DNA of 64,000 bases from Eurosta solidaginis (GCF_040869045.1 NC_090319.1:390615601-390679600); one strand, 5' to 3'; shown: positions 42,641 through 54,870, numbered from the stretch's first letter. The notes: generated from the sequence alone by a model not told the origin. Numbers and translations are program-made.

Positions 42641-43025
42641 TGTAACCGCAAATAAAACGTTTTTAAAATTTGCTACGCTTTGCCAAAAACGCAGTCTTCC
42701 CGCACTAGCGTTAGTAACGGTGCCAAAAATGCACAAAGCGGTATACTAACGCAGTACAGTCCCATATAGTGGCCCCGTTTGATACAAAAATAGTCGTGGA
42801 CTATTGTGCAGACTGATTGCGAATCAGTGAAGAGAACAAAAGTTCTACCAAATGTAAGATTTTTTCATAAAAATATGTGGAACAAATATTTTTTCTAAAT
42901 ATCAAAAAAAAAAAAAAAAATTAATAAAATGGTCGGTTTTTCGCCAAATAAAAGAAGGTGGTGAGAAGATTGCTGCGCTAATATTGGACAACCGAAGTTC
43001 CAATTCCTAAGTTATGGCGCACATA

Positions 43026-44944
43026 CACACATAGACAAAAGTGTTCGTCATTTAAGGTATGGGCCCTTTAATGTTATGCCACGCCCATAAATTTTTTGAA
43101 ATATTTTTAATTCAAATCTTTCTAGTTATTACAATGTATTAGCTTTGTTGTAGTACTGAATAGCTTTTAATCAGCGCTTCAATGTTTTAAATAAATACGA
43201 TTTAAATAAAATAGGTACTAAACTATGTGGACAAAAGTGTTCGTCACCTTGAATTAATTAATAAAACTAATGAAATATACGAGTATACCAAATTTTTTGT
43301 AACATCAGGACCGATTTTTCCCCATTCTTCCTTGATAAATTCCTTTAGTAAGTTTTTTGATGTTATATGGCGTTCTCTGATCTTTCTGTCAAGATGATCA
43401 CATAGATGTTCTATGGGATTTAAGTTCGATGATTGTGGGGGTGTTTTTAAGGTGTGGGGAGTGTTATATAAGATCCACAAACGAAAAATTTCGGCAGTAT
43501 GCTTGGGGTCGTTGTCTTGCTGAAAGTGATAATCGGATTCTATGCCTAGCTTTCGCGCGCTCTTTGTCAAATATTCTTTTAGTATATTCAAGTAGGCATA
43601 CTTATCCATTATATTTTCTATAAATACGAGTTCTCCGACCCCAGCAGACGATATACAACCCCTACCATGACTCCACCGCCACCGTGTTTAACCGTTGTTT
43701 GAATATTCTTTGGATGTAGTGCGGTATTCTGCTTTCTCCAAACCAAAGTTACTCTATTCGGGAAAATATCACCTTGTCCCAAAACTCAACTTTCTTCCAT
43801 ATATGCTCCTGAGCAAATGAAAGTCGCTTAACTCGGTTCACTTTGTTTATTAATGGCTTTTTCCTGCAGACTAGGGCCTTGTAACCATGGACATTTGGCA
43901 CTCTTCGGACAGTACGCGGATGTACATCGGTCCCATACTTTTTCTTCACTAATACTGCAATTTCAGATGATGATGTTTTCGGTTCTTTTTTTTATTATTG
44001 TCACAATCTCCCGGTTTTCTCGCGCTGATAGTGCCGAAGGCCGCCCAGTTCTTGGACTATTTTTAAAATCTGAATTATTTTTGTGGTTTACTTACTTACA
44101 TAATTGGCGCTTAACCGTCTAAACGGTTATGGCCGTCCAACAAGGCGCGCCAGTCGCTCCTTCGTTCCGCCAACCGGCGCCAATTGGTCACACCAAGGGA
44201 GTTTAAATCGTTTTCCACCTGGTCCTTCCAACGGAGTGGGGGCCGTCCTCTACCTCTGCTTCCATAGACGGGTTCCGATAGAAACACTTTCTTGGCCGGA
44301 GCATCATCTTTCATTCGCATAACATGGCCTAGCCAGCGCAGCCGCTGCGTTTTAATTCGCTGGACTATGTTGATGTCTGCGTATAGCTCGTACAGCTCAT
44401 CATTAAATCTTCTTCGGTGCTCGCCATCGCCTACGTGTTGTGGCGATTTATTACGATCAATATGGTCGTTCGAGGTCTTTGCACTAACTCACATTTTTCT
44501 TTAATGGGTTTATTGTTTTTATAGGCACTAAATATAATTTTTCGCTCTTCAACAGTAGTTTCTTTTCTTTTTTGACTCATCTTCACAATTTTCAAAAATG
44601 GCGCACGAGATTCGGCAACTTTTTTTTAACAAATATTATTTAAATTACAGTAGTTTTCAATGTGGCGATTGCATTTAAGTTGCTATAAGTGCAATCCATT
44701 TAAATGCAATAAGGGACTGCAGTGACGAACACTTTTGTCCATATGAATTAGTACTTTATTTTATTTTAATCAATTTTGTTTTAAGCAATGAACTTTTGAC
44801 TAAAAATTAGTACATACTGAAATGAAGCTAGTACATTAATGTTATTATTAAAACCAAGATTAAAAATATTTGCATTCATTTGTGGGCGTGGCATTACATT
44901 AAAGGGCCCATACCGTAAATGACGAACACTTTTGTCTATGTGTG
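43026..44944 (-). mobile_element. Tc1/mariner-type element
   Basis: Long inverted ends start CACACATAGACAAAAGTGTT on both strands, flanked by TA (43024-43025, 44945-44946). Minus-strand transposase pieces: N-terminal MSQKRKETTVEERK start near 44580, NREIVTIIKK region near 44010, VHPRTVRRVPNVHGYKA (43949-43749), VKHGGGGVMVG (about 43680), and the C-terminal FQQDNDPKHTA and SSNLNPIEHLCD (43609-43244), with the last two of the D-D-E acids. The first Asp motif (IFSDES) is destroyed by a frameshift, and a LINE tail interrupts the N-terminal part. Inactive. Confidence 0.85.
44097..44450 (-). mobile_element. LINE 3' tail inserted in Tc1 element
   Basis: The minus strand reads RRFNDELYELYADINIVQRI, VMRMKDDAPAKKVFLSEPVY and RGRPPLRWKDQVENDL, the C-terminus of an insect non-LTR RT protein, ending in the tail ATGTAAGTAAGTAA. 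5'-truncated. The Tc1 reading frame resumes on both sides. Confidence 0.7.
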
Positions 44945-45783
44945 TACATAAAAAGAGTTTTAAGTGAACTCAAAAAGTTCAAAATTGCACAATCACACAA
45001 AAATACGGTTAAATCACCAAAATATACAAAATACATAAAATCTATTAAAAATTACAAAAAATCAAAAAAATTCAGAATTATATAACAAAGGAACAAACTA
45101 AATTAATTTGAAAAAAAAAAACATTTATTAAACAATCATGATTCAATTAGTTGTGATTGAATCATGTTAAACACTTATAAAAGAAATCAACGAGGCACAT
45201 ACATGGAATTCTAACATTTTTCGACAAAAAAAAAAAAAATCTAAATCAACAAAAATCATTTAATAATGCCGACGCGTATGCGTTCTCAATTCTTTGGAAT
45301 CATATGAAATACTTGAGGTGGCATGAAAATTACATTAAATGCAGAAATACCATCGCACTGGCAACAGCAACAACTATTAGCTATGTTACAATCAAAGGCA
45401 AGGTAATGGCGAACATATGAATTTGGAGATAAACCACTAGGAATCAGGAGAAGGAGCTTTCGAGACCAGACATATCAACAACCAAATTTTTAACCCGCAC
45501 TCAGCACATCTTATACCAACACAACTGGCGACGTGAAGTTAGTGCAATGAATGTATTCTATTTTTAAAATATATCTTATTTTAATCGTAAGTGAGAAAAA
45601 ATTTACTAAAATAAAGATTTTTTATACATATTTTTGTAATGCTTTTAAACGATAAACTTTTCTATTTCAATCAATTATTGTACTTTTGTAATACAAAATG
45701 CTTTTGTAAAAACCGAAATACATACATATATTAAAAATTTAATATTGAATTTATCGTTCTCTTGGAAAACATTTACAATTCAC

Positions 45784-46131
45784 TTGGTTTGCTAAAATGA
45801 GCATTTGTGGCCATAAATTAAAACAAGGTATATTTGTTATTCCCGACGCGTTTCGACGTTACCTTACGTCTTCTTCTTTGGGGATATTAATATTCACATT
45901 ATTAATTATTTATTTCAGGTACTAATATAATTTTTGCACAACATTATTAACATAGGTACATTAAATGACCCCCATGTGCAAAAATTATATTACTACCTGA
46001 AATAAATAATTATTAATGTGAATATTAATATCCCCAAAGAAGAAGACGTAAGGTAACGTCGAAACGCGTCGGGAATAACAAATATACCCTGTTTTAATTT
46101 ATGGCGACAAATGCTCATTTTAGCAAACCAA
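45784..46131. repeat. 348-bp palindrome with PLE-end-like motif
   Basis: Arms of about 155 bp (45784-45939 and 45976-46131) are near-perfect reverse complements around a 36-nt loop. Each arm carries a hammerhead-like block. On the plus strand of the right arm, stem GACGT (46045-46049) pairs with ACGTC (46056-46060), followed by GAAAC (46061-46065) and GCGTCGGG. The core reads AAGAAGA instead of CTGAAGA, so two invariant bases are lost. Similar blocks end Penelope-like elements; this looks like two PLE ends head to head. Confidence 0.6.
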
Positions 46132-47670
46132 ATATTTATAAATTGGCCCAAACAACATAATAAAGATTTACAATTTACATTTCACAGCTTAAATACTTCT
46201 AAACATTTAAATTAGATTTAAAAAAAATTTAATTTATTGAATAATATCGCTTATCACAGGCAAATCCTCTTAAGGCTGATTTAAGAAACATTTACAGAAA
46301 TGCCTGGTTGCAAATACAAAAAAAAAAAAAATAATTATTAAAAATACATTAAGGCAGTTCAGAGTTTTGTGCATTTGATATTGGAAACAATTTTTTTTTC
46401 ATTTGAAAACCTTTTTTAGATTTTGTTTTGATTGACAATGTTGAAAAAATTAACTCTGGTTTTTGATGTTGCGTAGTTGCAATTACGGAGCAAATGCATA
46501 TCCATATAAATTTTTCGCGTTTTATGTAAAAGTACTGCACCAGTTTACAAATATAATGATGGTAGACCATTTGCACAAAGTCCTGAACTAACCAATTTTT
46601 TTATATGCCATAAAATGAGATGGGATATATATAAAATACCTCAATTTAATATGAAAATATTAAAACATTTTCATTCATTTAAATTTTTTAAAGAAAGCGT
46701 TGCGTCCGCGATATAAAATAACTTTTTTATACTTTCCGTATATTTTAATTCGATAAAATGTGTCAGACTTAGAATTCAATAAAAATTTATACCAAATGCG
46801 ACAAATATTAACCCGATTTACAGATATCACTCGGATGTATAATATATAAAATAAATATAAAATATAATAATAAACAATGAGATCCCCAATTTACAAATTT
46901 AAAACATGAAAACAAAAATAAAATTCACTTAATCTTGTGACTGTTAACGAATTAACGAATTTAGACGTGTTACTTTCGAGGCTTGAAAAAGCAGCCAACA
47001 ATCACAATAAACAATTAGAATGGCCAAGAAAAATGTTATATTTTTCAATAAATTTTTCAATTACGAGATTTTAAGATCCGCGGAAATAAACTTTTAAAAT
47101 ATTACGAATAATATGGACGGACCCTGTAAAAGACAAGAAACAAAACCAAGAAATAATCATAAAAATATATACTGAGGTCCCTACATTATAAAGAGTATTG
47201 ATGGACCAAATGTAACAATTTGTAACGAAATTAACCAATTTGAAAAAACTGAACATAAAACCGCATCCAAAAATTTAATTAAAATAGATAGTACTTTTAA
47301 ATTTTACTAATTAATCTTTAAATATAAATATATTTTAAGAAATGAGTGTCAAAAAAAATTTTTTTAATGTTAATTTCAATACGGGCTAATTTACTAAATA
47401 TATGTCACCTAAATAATACATAAAAGATAGCAATTTACTTACGTTAAGTAGTAGTAATAGTAGTAGCTTATACAATAAGCTTACCATACAAAATAAAATG
47501 ATAATAACGGCTCGCTTCAAACTAAACTAAATTATCAAAGTCTAAAACTTTACTTTTCTTACATATTTCTTTTTTGCAAATTTCAATTTTAATTCTTTTT
47601 GATATAGCCTAAAGAAGAATGTGGCAAGGCTGATCACCTTGCCAAATTCTTCTTTTCTAAAGGGGGATGA

Positions 47671-48145
47671 TGTAGTGTCAAATTGGGTCACTGCATTTAA
47701 ATCTGGCAACTCCCCCTCTAATAAATAAAAAGATGCAACCCCCATATTAACACTTGGCATAACTTAAAATGTTAGAGTGGAATGACGCGGAATTCAACCC
47801 CATTGGTTGAATCTCCCGTTACTCGAATCTATCAAGCCATCGCATCATACGATTTTCCCGTTATGAGCAAAAATGTATACCGAGATGGTTGCTACTGAAA
47901 GCGCAGTTAAGTTTTGAGTTTTGAAGTGCGCTCGGTTATTGTAACCGCAACTAATAAAAACTGTACATATGTACGTTCATTAAAGAAAACTTCAAAGACT
48001 AAGTGAAATTTAAAAGACAAATAAAGAAACTTAAATAAAACTAACTAAATCGAAAGAAAATAAAATTAGTTTTTATTGTTTGTGAGTGTGCGTGCGCTGG
48101 GGGCTGCAAGCCCAAAAATAAGTGTCATCGAAATGCCAGTTTACA
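47671..48145 (+). repeat. Element E 3' LTR
   Basis: 475 bp from TGTAGTGTC to TTTACA, directly after the purine tract (47657-47668) and directly before the TAAG duplication. An AATAAA-like signal occurs near 47954 and 48021. Confidence 0.7.
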
Positions 48146-48149
48146 TAAG

Positions 48150-48867
48150 CGTCACTGTATATTGTTTAACACAACCAACTTTACTTTCAAAAATTGCTTT
48201 AAATTGATCGGTCAATAAGTTGATAACATCTACATCACTTGAATTATTTAATGTAATGAGTTGATTTCGTTCATGTGTTATTATATGTTGAACTTCGTAA
48301 TCCAATTACGACCTAGGAGCGCTGTATACTCATCTGGCACGATATATACTTCATCTGTTATCGCATTACCGTTATATTGCCCTTGTACCACAATTTTCCG
48401 ATCGGGGACAAAAATACCTTTGACCGAAATGCCATATTTGCTGACAGTAAGGGTACATTAATATGTAAATTCGAAAATATCAGACCAATTCTAAATATTC
48501 TCGCGGATTTTTTTATTCCCGTGGAAAAATTCATCCAATTCTTTTCTCCTAGGGAGAAGAATAATGTAGGAATAGGAATTACGAAGTCAGCTGTTTTGCC
48601 AATTGAAATTTTGTTGAGCATTTCTATTTTTGTATAAGAAATTGAAAAGTTTATTGCTGCGGATTTGTTTAAAATTTAGAAATAAAATATGAACAATAAA
48701 TGAAAAAATAAGTAAAATAAATAAATAAATACACAATATCGCATTACATATGGTATTGACTAAGTAGTAATGAATTGGTGCCACGGCAACATCAACAGAG
48801 GAGCATAAGAAGAAGCAGACGGCGGATAACACAAATCCGCTGGAGTTGTCTTCTTCCATTCAGCAAA
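48150..48867 (-). pseudogene. Gypsy D protease-to-RT linker
   Basis: The minus strand reads EVYIVPDEYTALLGRNWI (about 48350-48300) and VDVINLLTDQFKAIFESKVG (about 48240-48180), the usual gypsy segment between protease and RT. Upstream to 48640 the frame is less clear. 48641-48867 has no recognised motif. Confidence 0.6.
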
Positions 48868-49352
48868 GCAATTTTCTGGCGGCCAGGTCGAGTTAAATTC
48901 GTCTTTCGTCATATGCCAAAATCTATTTAAGCCTTCTTAAAAAATCCTTGCACAATTTGTGGATGGCTGCATCAAATATACCAGGAGCTCTCTTCCGTTG
49001 CTTATGATATACTTTTCGACTTAAAATAAAGAATATTGTGGTAGAATGTACATATTTTAGCACATATTTGTACAAATAAGTGGTATTTCTGAAAAGAACC
49101 AATTTACTTTAACTATTTTGATACATTCCCTTTAATTTAACAAGTGAAAAAACTCCTAAGAAATCTCCCTCTCACTCACATTCATAATACCTACTTATCT
49201 CCCATAACCGTTTTCCGCTTTTTTGAACATTGTTCAGAATAGGACGAAATGGAGAATTGAAAAAGCTCACAAAGAATTTTTATTTAGAATACGAGGAATG
49301 GGAGAAGGGAAAAAACTCGCACGGAATTTTTGTTTAGAATTGGGCTGTATAT
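48868..49352. repeat. Dispersed repeat (TTTTCTGGCGG family), copy 2
   Basis: Homologous to 26330-26857 over its whole length, with small deletions. It interrupts the gypsy D protease region. Confidence 0.65.
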
Positions 49353-50119
49353 CTCTTGGCAAGAATGTGTAGCCTGACACAGCTGTGTCAATTTCAAATT
49401 CTATGGGGTTGTCTTCGATTTTAACTGTGACAAAGAACCTATCTAAATTCTGTATACTGGTTTGGTTAATATCTTGGATAGTTTTGATCGCCAAAACTCC
49501 GGTTTGAAACATATCAATTCGATTGGTTCATCCAGCATTTGACTTATTGTTCATACGTGATTTTATACAAACTTTATCCACATGACCAGTTTTGCTACAT
49601 TCAAAGTTTGCTAATGCATTTTTTTGCGTAATGATCATTTTTGCCGCACCATACGCACAGCCCATAGATACCTAATGTCTTGTAATCTATACTATTTTTG
49701 CTTTGATTCGATTTTTTTGAGGGGAAGTTGTTTTTATATCTGTGTTTTCCTTCCTTACCCGAAACTTTATTGATTTCCCCAGATGTTGGTTGATTTGATT
49801 TTTGTGAGACTTCTTTTGAATCACTTTTGGCTGCTTCTAACGCAAGTGCCTTTGTTACGATGTCTGTAAATGACGTTACCTCTTTATGGCTTTGTAATAG
49901 CTGCTCACGGATACCGGTGTCTTTGATTCCCCTAATGAAGAAAAATGTCTTCAATGGACTTTTTGCATGTGCATTCGAATTCGCAATTGCCAATGTCCGT
50001 TCGCAAAGCTGCGACGTAGTCTGCTATTGGTTGATTTTCGCCTTGATGTTGTGCGACTAGAACATTCTGTTGTGGCGATAAATGCGCTTGAAGTAGTGTG
50101 ACCAGTTCATTGTATTCCA
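49353..50119 (-). pseudogene. Gypsy D gag and protease start
   Basis: 50119-49601: gag with YNELVTLLQAHLSPQQNVL, FFFIRGIKDTGIREQLL and one zinc knuckle, CVWCGKNDHYAKKC. 49512-49353: protease start RFFVTVKIEDNPIEFEIDTA, where the glycine of the D-T-G triad is missing. Gag is in two overlapping frames. Confidence 0.7.
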
Positions 50120-51690
50120 GGGCCCGAATCGCCACATACGATCACGGATCGAAACCTATACGAAAGACAATTCCGTGATACGTCAGACGTATGGGTCGAT
50201 TGACATTACCACATACGAAAGCTATTGTATCGTAATTCATTCTCAGTTCAGAATAGATTTTAAGGTCCACATCACTGTGGATTTTATTTTTATGTCACAA
50301 TAGATGTGGAAATGTCAAAATATTTAAAAATTTCAATAAACAAACGAAATTTCAAAATGGATGTGCACTTACTTTTCTACATAAGTTCAAGCGATAGTGA
50401 GGAACATGAAACAGTAGCACGGAGGCTACTTAGAGATAAAAGTGATCCTTTAGCTTTACCACAAACTGCGTAAGTATATGGCAAATAAAGTTTTACAAGT
50501 ATACAAAAATATGTGTTTTGCAGATTCTTGAAACGATTTAGATTATCTAAAGAGGCTTTCCAGTCTGTACTTCATGCCTTCAATTTGAAGCAGTCGGATG
50601 CAAAAGCGGTGCCTCCAGTTCTACAACTAGCTGCCACACTTTCTCTTCTATGAGGTGGCGGGTATCAGCATTGTGTCGGCAGTGATTATTTGGTTGGAAT
50701 GTGCCAGAACACTGTGTCAAAGATAACATCCCACGTTATTCTCGAAATGGAGAACAAGTTGTATCCACAATATATACAATTTCATTTAAACGAAACTTCG
50801 GAATGCAAGCAATGGTTTATGGATAAATACAAAATACCTGGAGGTAGGCAAACGTTCAATTACATTTATAAAATAAGTTTTTTAATTGAATATCTATTTT
50901 ACAGTCATCGGTTGCATTAATGGCACACACATCTGTTTGCAAAGACCATCTGTGGATGATCATATGTACTTTAATACGAAAGGATACCATAGTATCAACG
51001 CCATGATAGTGAGTTGTTGCTCATTTTCTTTATTCTTTGTACTAACTATATAAATATTTTGGCAGATGTGCGATCACACCTATACAATTTTGGCAATCAA
51101 CGGTCAGTACGGTGGTGCGGCTCATGATTCCTTCGTTTGGAGGCATTCAGATCAACGACGAGTATTGCAAGAGCGGTTTGAAGTTAATAGGCGGAGCAAT
51201 GCGTGGCTTTTAGGTACGACAGTGTATGCTTTGTGGTTAATATTACTATTATAATGACAATTTTCATTTCAGCAGGTGATTCTGGCTATCCACTAGAGCC
51301 GTGGTGCACAACGCCTTACCGAAACCCCGCCGATGGCTCCAGTGAATCCGCGTTTAATGATGTACACTCAAAAGCAAGATGTTTCATCGAACGTACCATT
51401 GGTATTTTTAAAGGACGTTGGAGAATTTTAGGGTATGGCAATAGGGGTAGATACCATCCTACAAAAGTGGCACGATTTGCCAATGTGTGTGCAGCTTTGC
51501 ATAATATCTGCATTCAGTTCAAAATTGATTACAACATACGAAGATATGAATCAGACCAAATCAGCGATTTTCACCCAGGCGAAGCCAACCATCTTACCAT
51601 TCGTTTAATTGCTTAAATTCAAAAAAATAAAAAAATTCAGATACAAACTTGTTAAAGCTAACTTAAAATTTGAATTTCTTCTTTTTCTAT
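50120..51690 (+). mobile_element. PIF/Harbinger element, right end not found
   Basis: The left end, GGGCCCGAATCGCCACATACG, cuts the gypsy D gag frame. It is followed by about 235 bp of leader and the transposase gene. No reverse complement of the left end was found before 54 kb, so the element is truncated, or its right end was lost with the tandem duplication that starts at 51693. Confidence 0.65.
50357..51616 (+). pseudogene. Harbinger (HARBI1-like) transposase, five exons
   Basis: Exons 50357-50469, 50524-50843, 50905-51008, 51066-51213 and 51273-51616 join in frame by GT-AG introns to 342 codons. Motifs: MCQNTVSKI (helix-turn-helix part), VIGCINGTHI, AAHDSFVW, GDSGYPL, CFIERTIGIFKGRW and the DDE_4-type ending NVCAALHNICI. 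The first catalytic Asp (usually GCIDGTHI) is Asn here; the second Asp and the Glu are present. One in-frame TGA lies at 50651-50653. Otherwise the gene is remarkably intact, including all splice sites, so loss of activity is probably recent. Confidence 0.85.
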
Positions 51691-51692
51691 TT

Positions 51693-53662
51693 ACACTTAT
51701 TGCTAGAGACTCTAATTCTAAATTAAATAGCGGAAGAGATGGGTGTGATGGTAAACGATTTGCGTCCAGGCAACCACACAACTGTTGGCAGCTATAATTT
51801 CTGAATAGAAAAGACTTCATTGGTTTGGGAACCAGCGTTAAGACGAACAACATCGTCAGTGTAGAACATAGGTCTGTAAAAATTTAAAGCGACTGCCCTT
51901 TCGTTTACGCAACGAGAGCACAACTGTGTTATGGAACGCAGACCCTTCTTCTAGAGTAGGCAATAAAAAAGTAAAGTCCTCGCTCTTCAAACGAAAATCA
52001 TGCTCTACAATTTACTTATCGAAACTGTTCTGCTAAATGATGCAGAAGCATGGACAATGTCAACATCAAATGTGACGGCTCTGGGGGTGTTCGAGAGACA
52101 CGTGTTGGCAACCTCTTAAAAAAAATACTGAAATAGATATATTTACTTCAAGGAAAATTCCTCTACACAGATTCATATTATAATTTCAACATTTTCCTTT
52201 CTACGGATGTTCATTGGCGTATTCCGATGAAAGTACTTTCTTAGCCAGAGGATCATCTTTTGCATAACATGGCCTAGACAGCGGAGCCGCTGCGTTTTAA
52301 TTCTCTGCACTAAGTTTACGTCTGCATAAGGCTCGTGAGCTCGTCATAAATCTCCTCCGGTTTTCATCGTCCCGAACTCGTGGGGGTTCGTTAATCTTTT
52401 GAAGACATTTCCTCTCAAACACTCACAGAGCTGCTTCATCTGAAGTTGTCATAGCCCATGCTTCTGCGTGCTGTAGAGCATGATTTTCGTTTGCCGAGAG
52501 AGGACTTTACTTTCCAATTGCCTACGCAATCCAAAGTAGCAATTATGGGCAAGAGTGATTATACCCTGGATTTCAGAGCTGTTGTTGTTTGTGTTTATGC
52601 TGGTTCCCAGATAAAAGAAGTCTTTTATAGTTTCGAAAGTATGGCTGCCAACAAAGCGAAATAATTAAATAACTCGCACACTTATTGCTAGAGACTCTAA
52701 TTCTAAATTAAATAGCGGAAGAGATGGGTGTGATGGTAAACGATTTGCGTCCAGGCAACCAAACAACTGTTGGCAGCTATAATTTCTGAATAGAAAAGAC
52801 TTCATTGGTTTGGGAACCAGCGTTAAGACGAACAACATCGTCAGTGTAGAACATAGGTCTGTAAAAATTTAAAGCGACTGCCCTTTCGTTTACGCAACGA
52901 GAGCACAACTGTGTTATGGAACGCAGACCCTTCTTCTAGAGTAGGCAATAAAAAAGTAAAGTCCTCGCTCTTCAAACGAAAATCATGCTCTACAATTTAC
53001 TTATCGAAACTGTTCTGCTAAATGATGCAGAAGCATGGACAATGTCAACATCAAATGTGACGGCTCTGGGGGTGTTCGAGAGACACGTGTTGGCAACCTC
53101 TTAAAAAAAATACTGAAATAGATATATTTACTTCAAGGAAAATTCCTCTACACAGATTCATATTATAATTTCAACATTTTCCTTTCTACGGATGTTCATT
53201 GGCGTATTCCGATGAAAGTACTTTCTTAGCCAGAGGATCATCTTTTGCATAACATGGCCTAGACAGCAGAGCCGCTGCGTTTTAATTCTCTGCACTAAGT
53301 TTACGTCTGCATAAGGCTCGTGAGCTCGTCATAAATCTCCTCCGGTTTTCATCGTCCCGAACTCGTGGGGGTTCGTTAATCTTTTGAAGACATTTCCTCT
53401 CAAACACTCACAGAGCTGCTTCATCTGAAGTTGTCATAGCCCATGCTTCTGCGTGCTGTAGAGCATGATTTTCGTTTGCCGAGAGAGGACTTTACTTTCC
53501 AATTGCCTACGCAATCCAAAGTAGCAATTATGGGCAAGAGTGATTCTACCCTGGATTTCAGAGCTGTTGTTGTTTGTGTTTATGCTGGTTCCCAGATAAA
53601 AGAAGTCTTTTATAGTTTCGAAAGTATGGCTGCCAACAAAGCGAAATAATTAAATAACTCGC
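51693..53662. repeat. Tandem duplication, 2 x 985 bp
   Basis: Units 51693-52677 and 52678-53662 differ at about three bases (for example CCACACAA/CCAAACAA, GCGGAG/GCAGAG, GATTATACC/GATTCTACC). Each unit contains a LINE RT piece on the plus strand (SKVLALQTKIMLY, DAEAWTMSTSNVTALGVFER) and a longer LINE piece on the minus strand (FETIKDFFYLGTSINTNNNS, LVQRIKTQRLRCLGHVM). The two overlap in RT content, so they form an inverted pair. Start and end bases of the units are approximate by a few bases. Confidence 0.85.
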
Positions 53663-54065
53663 ACGAGACTCAGAATCTTCGCAATTGACTTTTAACTAAG
53701 TATTTTGCCTGTAAGCAAGATAACTGAAATTTTAAATGAATGAAATGAAACACGTTTCACAGAATGTTCCTCTCCGAGGTGCACCGGATCTATGCATCTA
53801 TGGATTCTATGTATTTAGGAGAGTCGTACCGAAGGGGCGAACGTGCAATACATTGTTAAGAAAATTAGTTGAGAGCACAAAGACAATGAACAAAAAGGAA
53901 AATACAAATTCAAACACATCCTTCATTTAAATGGATTGAACCGCAGCAGAAATTGTGACCTTAAACGCAGCCATAATATTGATGAATTTTGATTTTGAAA
54001 TTTTTGGAATAGCCTATCAGAGACAAAAATATTAATTTCGTCTGCAGTGAAATTTTCGTATTAAA
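53663..54065. other. No feature seen
   Basis: Non-coding DNA between the duplication and the next repeat. Confidence 0.35.
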
Positions 54066-54870
54066 ACAAGTAAGGAAGGCTAAGTTCGGGTGTAACCGAA
54101 CATTACATACTCAGCTGAGAGCTATGGAGACAAAATAGGGAAAACCACCATGTAGGAAAATGAACCTAGGGTAACCCTGGAATGTGTTTGTATAACATTT
54201 GTATCAAATGGAAGGTATTAAAGAGTATTTTAAGAGGGAGTGGGCCATAGTTCTATAGGTGGACGCCATTTAGGGATATCGCCATAAAGGTGGACCAGGG
54301 CTGACTCTAGAATTTGTTTGTACGATATGGGTATCAAATTAAAGGTATTAATGAGGGTTTTAAAAGGAAGTGGTGGTAGTTGTATATGTGAAGGCGTTTT
54401 CGAGATATCGACCAAAACGTGGATCAGGGTCACCCAGAACATCATCTGTCGGGTACCGCTAATTTATTTATATATGTAATACCACGAACAGTATTCCTGA
54501 CAAGATTTGAAGGGCTTTTGATTTCGCCCTGCAGAACATTTTCATTTTCTTCTACTTAATATGGTAGGTGTCACACCCATTTTATAAAATTTTTTTCTAA
54601 AGTTTTGCGTCAATAAACCAATCCAATTACCATGTTTCATCCCTTTTTTCGTAATTAGTATAGAATTGTGGCATTTTTTTCATTTTTCGTAATTTTCGAT
54701 ATCGAAAAAGTGGGCATGGTCATAGTCGGATTTCGGCCATTTTTTATACCAATACAAAGTGAGTTCAGATAAGTACGCGAACTTAGTTTAGTAAAGATAT
54801 ATCGATTTTTGCTCAGAATAGCTCCACAGTTTTGGTCGAAGTTTAACTCTAAGTAAACTGAGTATAATGG
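54066..54870. repeat. Dispersed fly repeat, class uncertain, longer copy
   Basis: Starts AACAAGTAAGGAAGGCTAAG and TTCGGGTGTAACCGAACATT, then TACTCAGCTGAGAGC. Contains AAAAAGTGGGCATGGTCATA, related to 541-1142. Non-coding and known to me as a very common type of sequence in higher flies; superfamily unknown. Confidence 0.5.

Larger units (their letters stand above)
42331..48145 (+). mobile_element. LTR element E inserted in gypsy D
   Basis: Begins TGTAGTGTCAAATTGGGTCA and ends GCCAGTTTACA, flanked by TAAG on both sides (42327-42330 and 48146-48149). The polypurine tract AAAGGGGGATGA precedes the 3' LTR. Internal DNA is mostly A+T-rich without frames, except a Tc1 element and a palindrome. 44945-45783 and 46132-47640 show no feature. 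The body is probably a very decayed or non-autonomous element. Confidence 0.75.
41318..50119 (-). mobile_element. Ty3/gypsy element D, interrupted
   Basis: Minus-strand order from 50119 down: gag, zinc knuckle, protease, pol linker (to 48150), then RT from 42326 and RNase H to 41318. LTR element E (42331-48145) and a dispersed repeat (48868-49352) are inserted. The 5' end is cut by the Harbinger element at 50120 and the 3' end by the junction with gypsy C. Confidence 0.75.

Noticed and set aside
42900..42930. Poly-A run as the 3' tail of a retroposed gene
   Set aside because: No processed gene sequence precedes it; simple A run inside element E.
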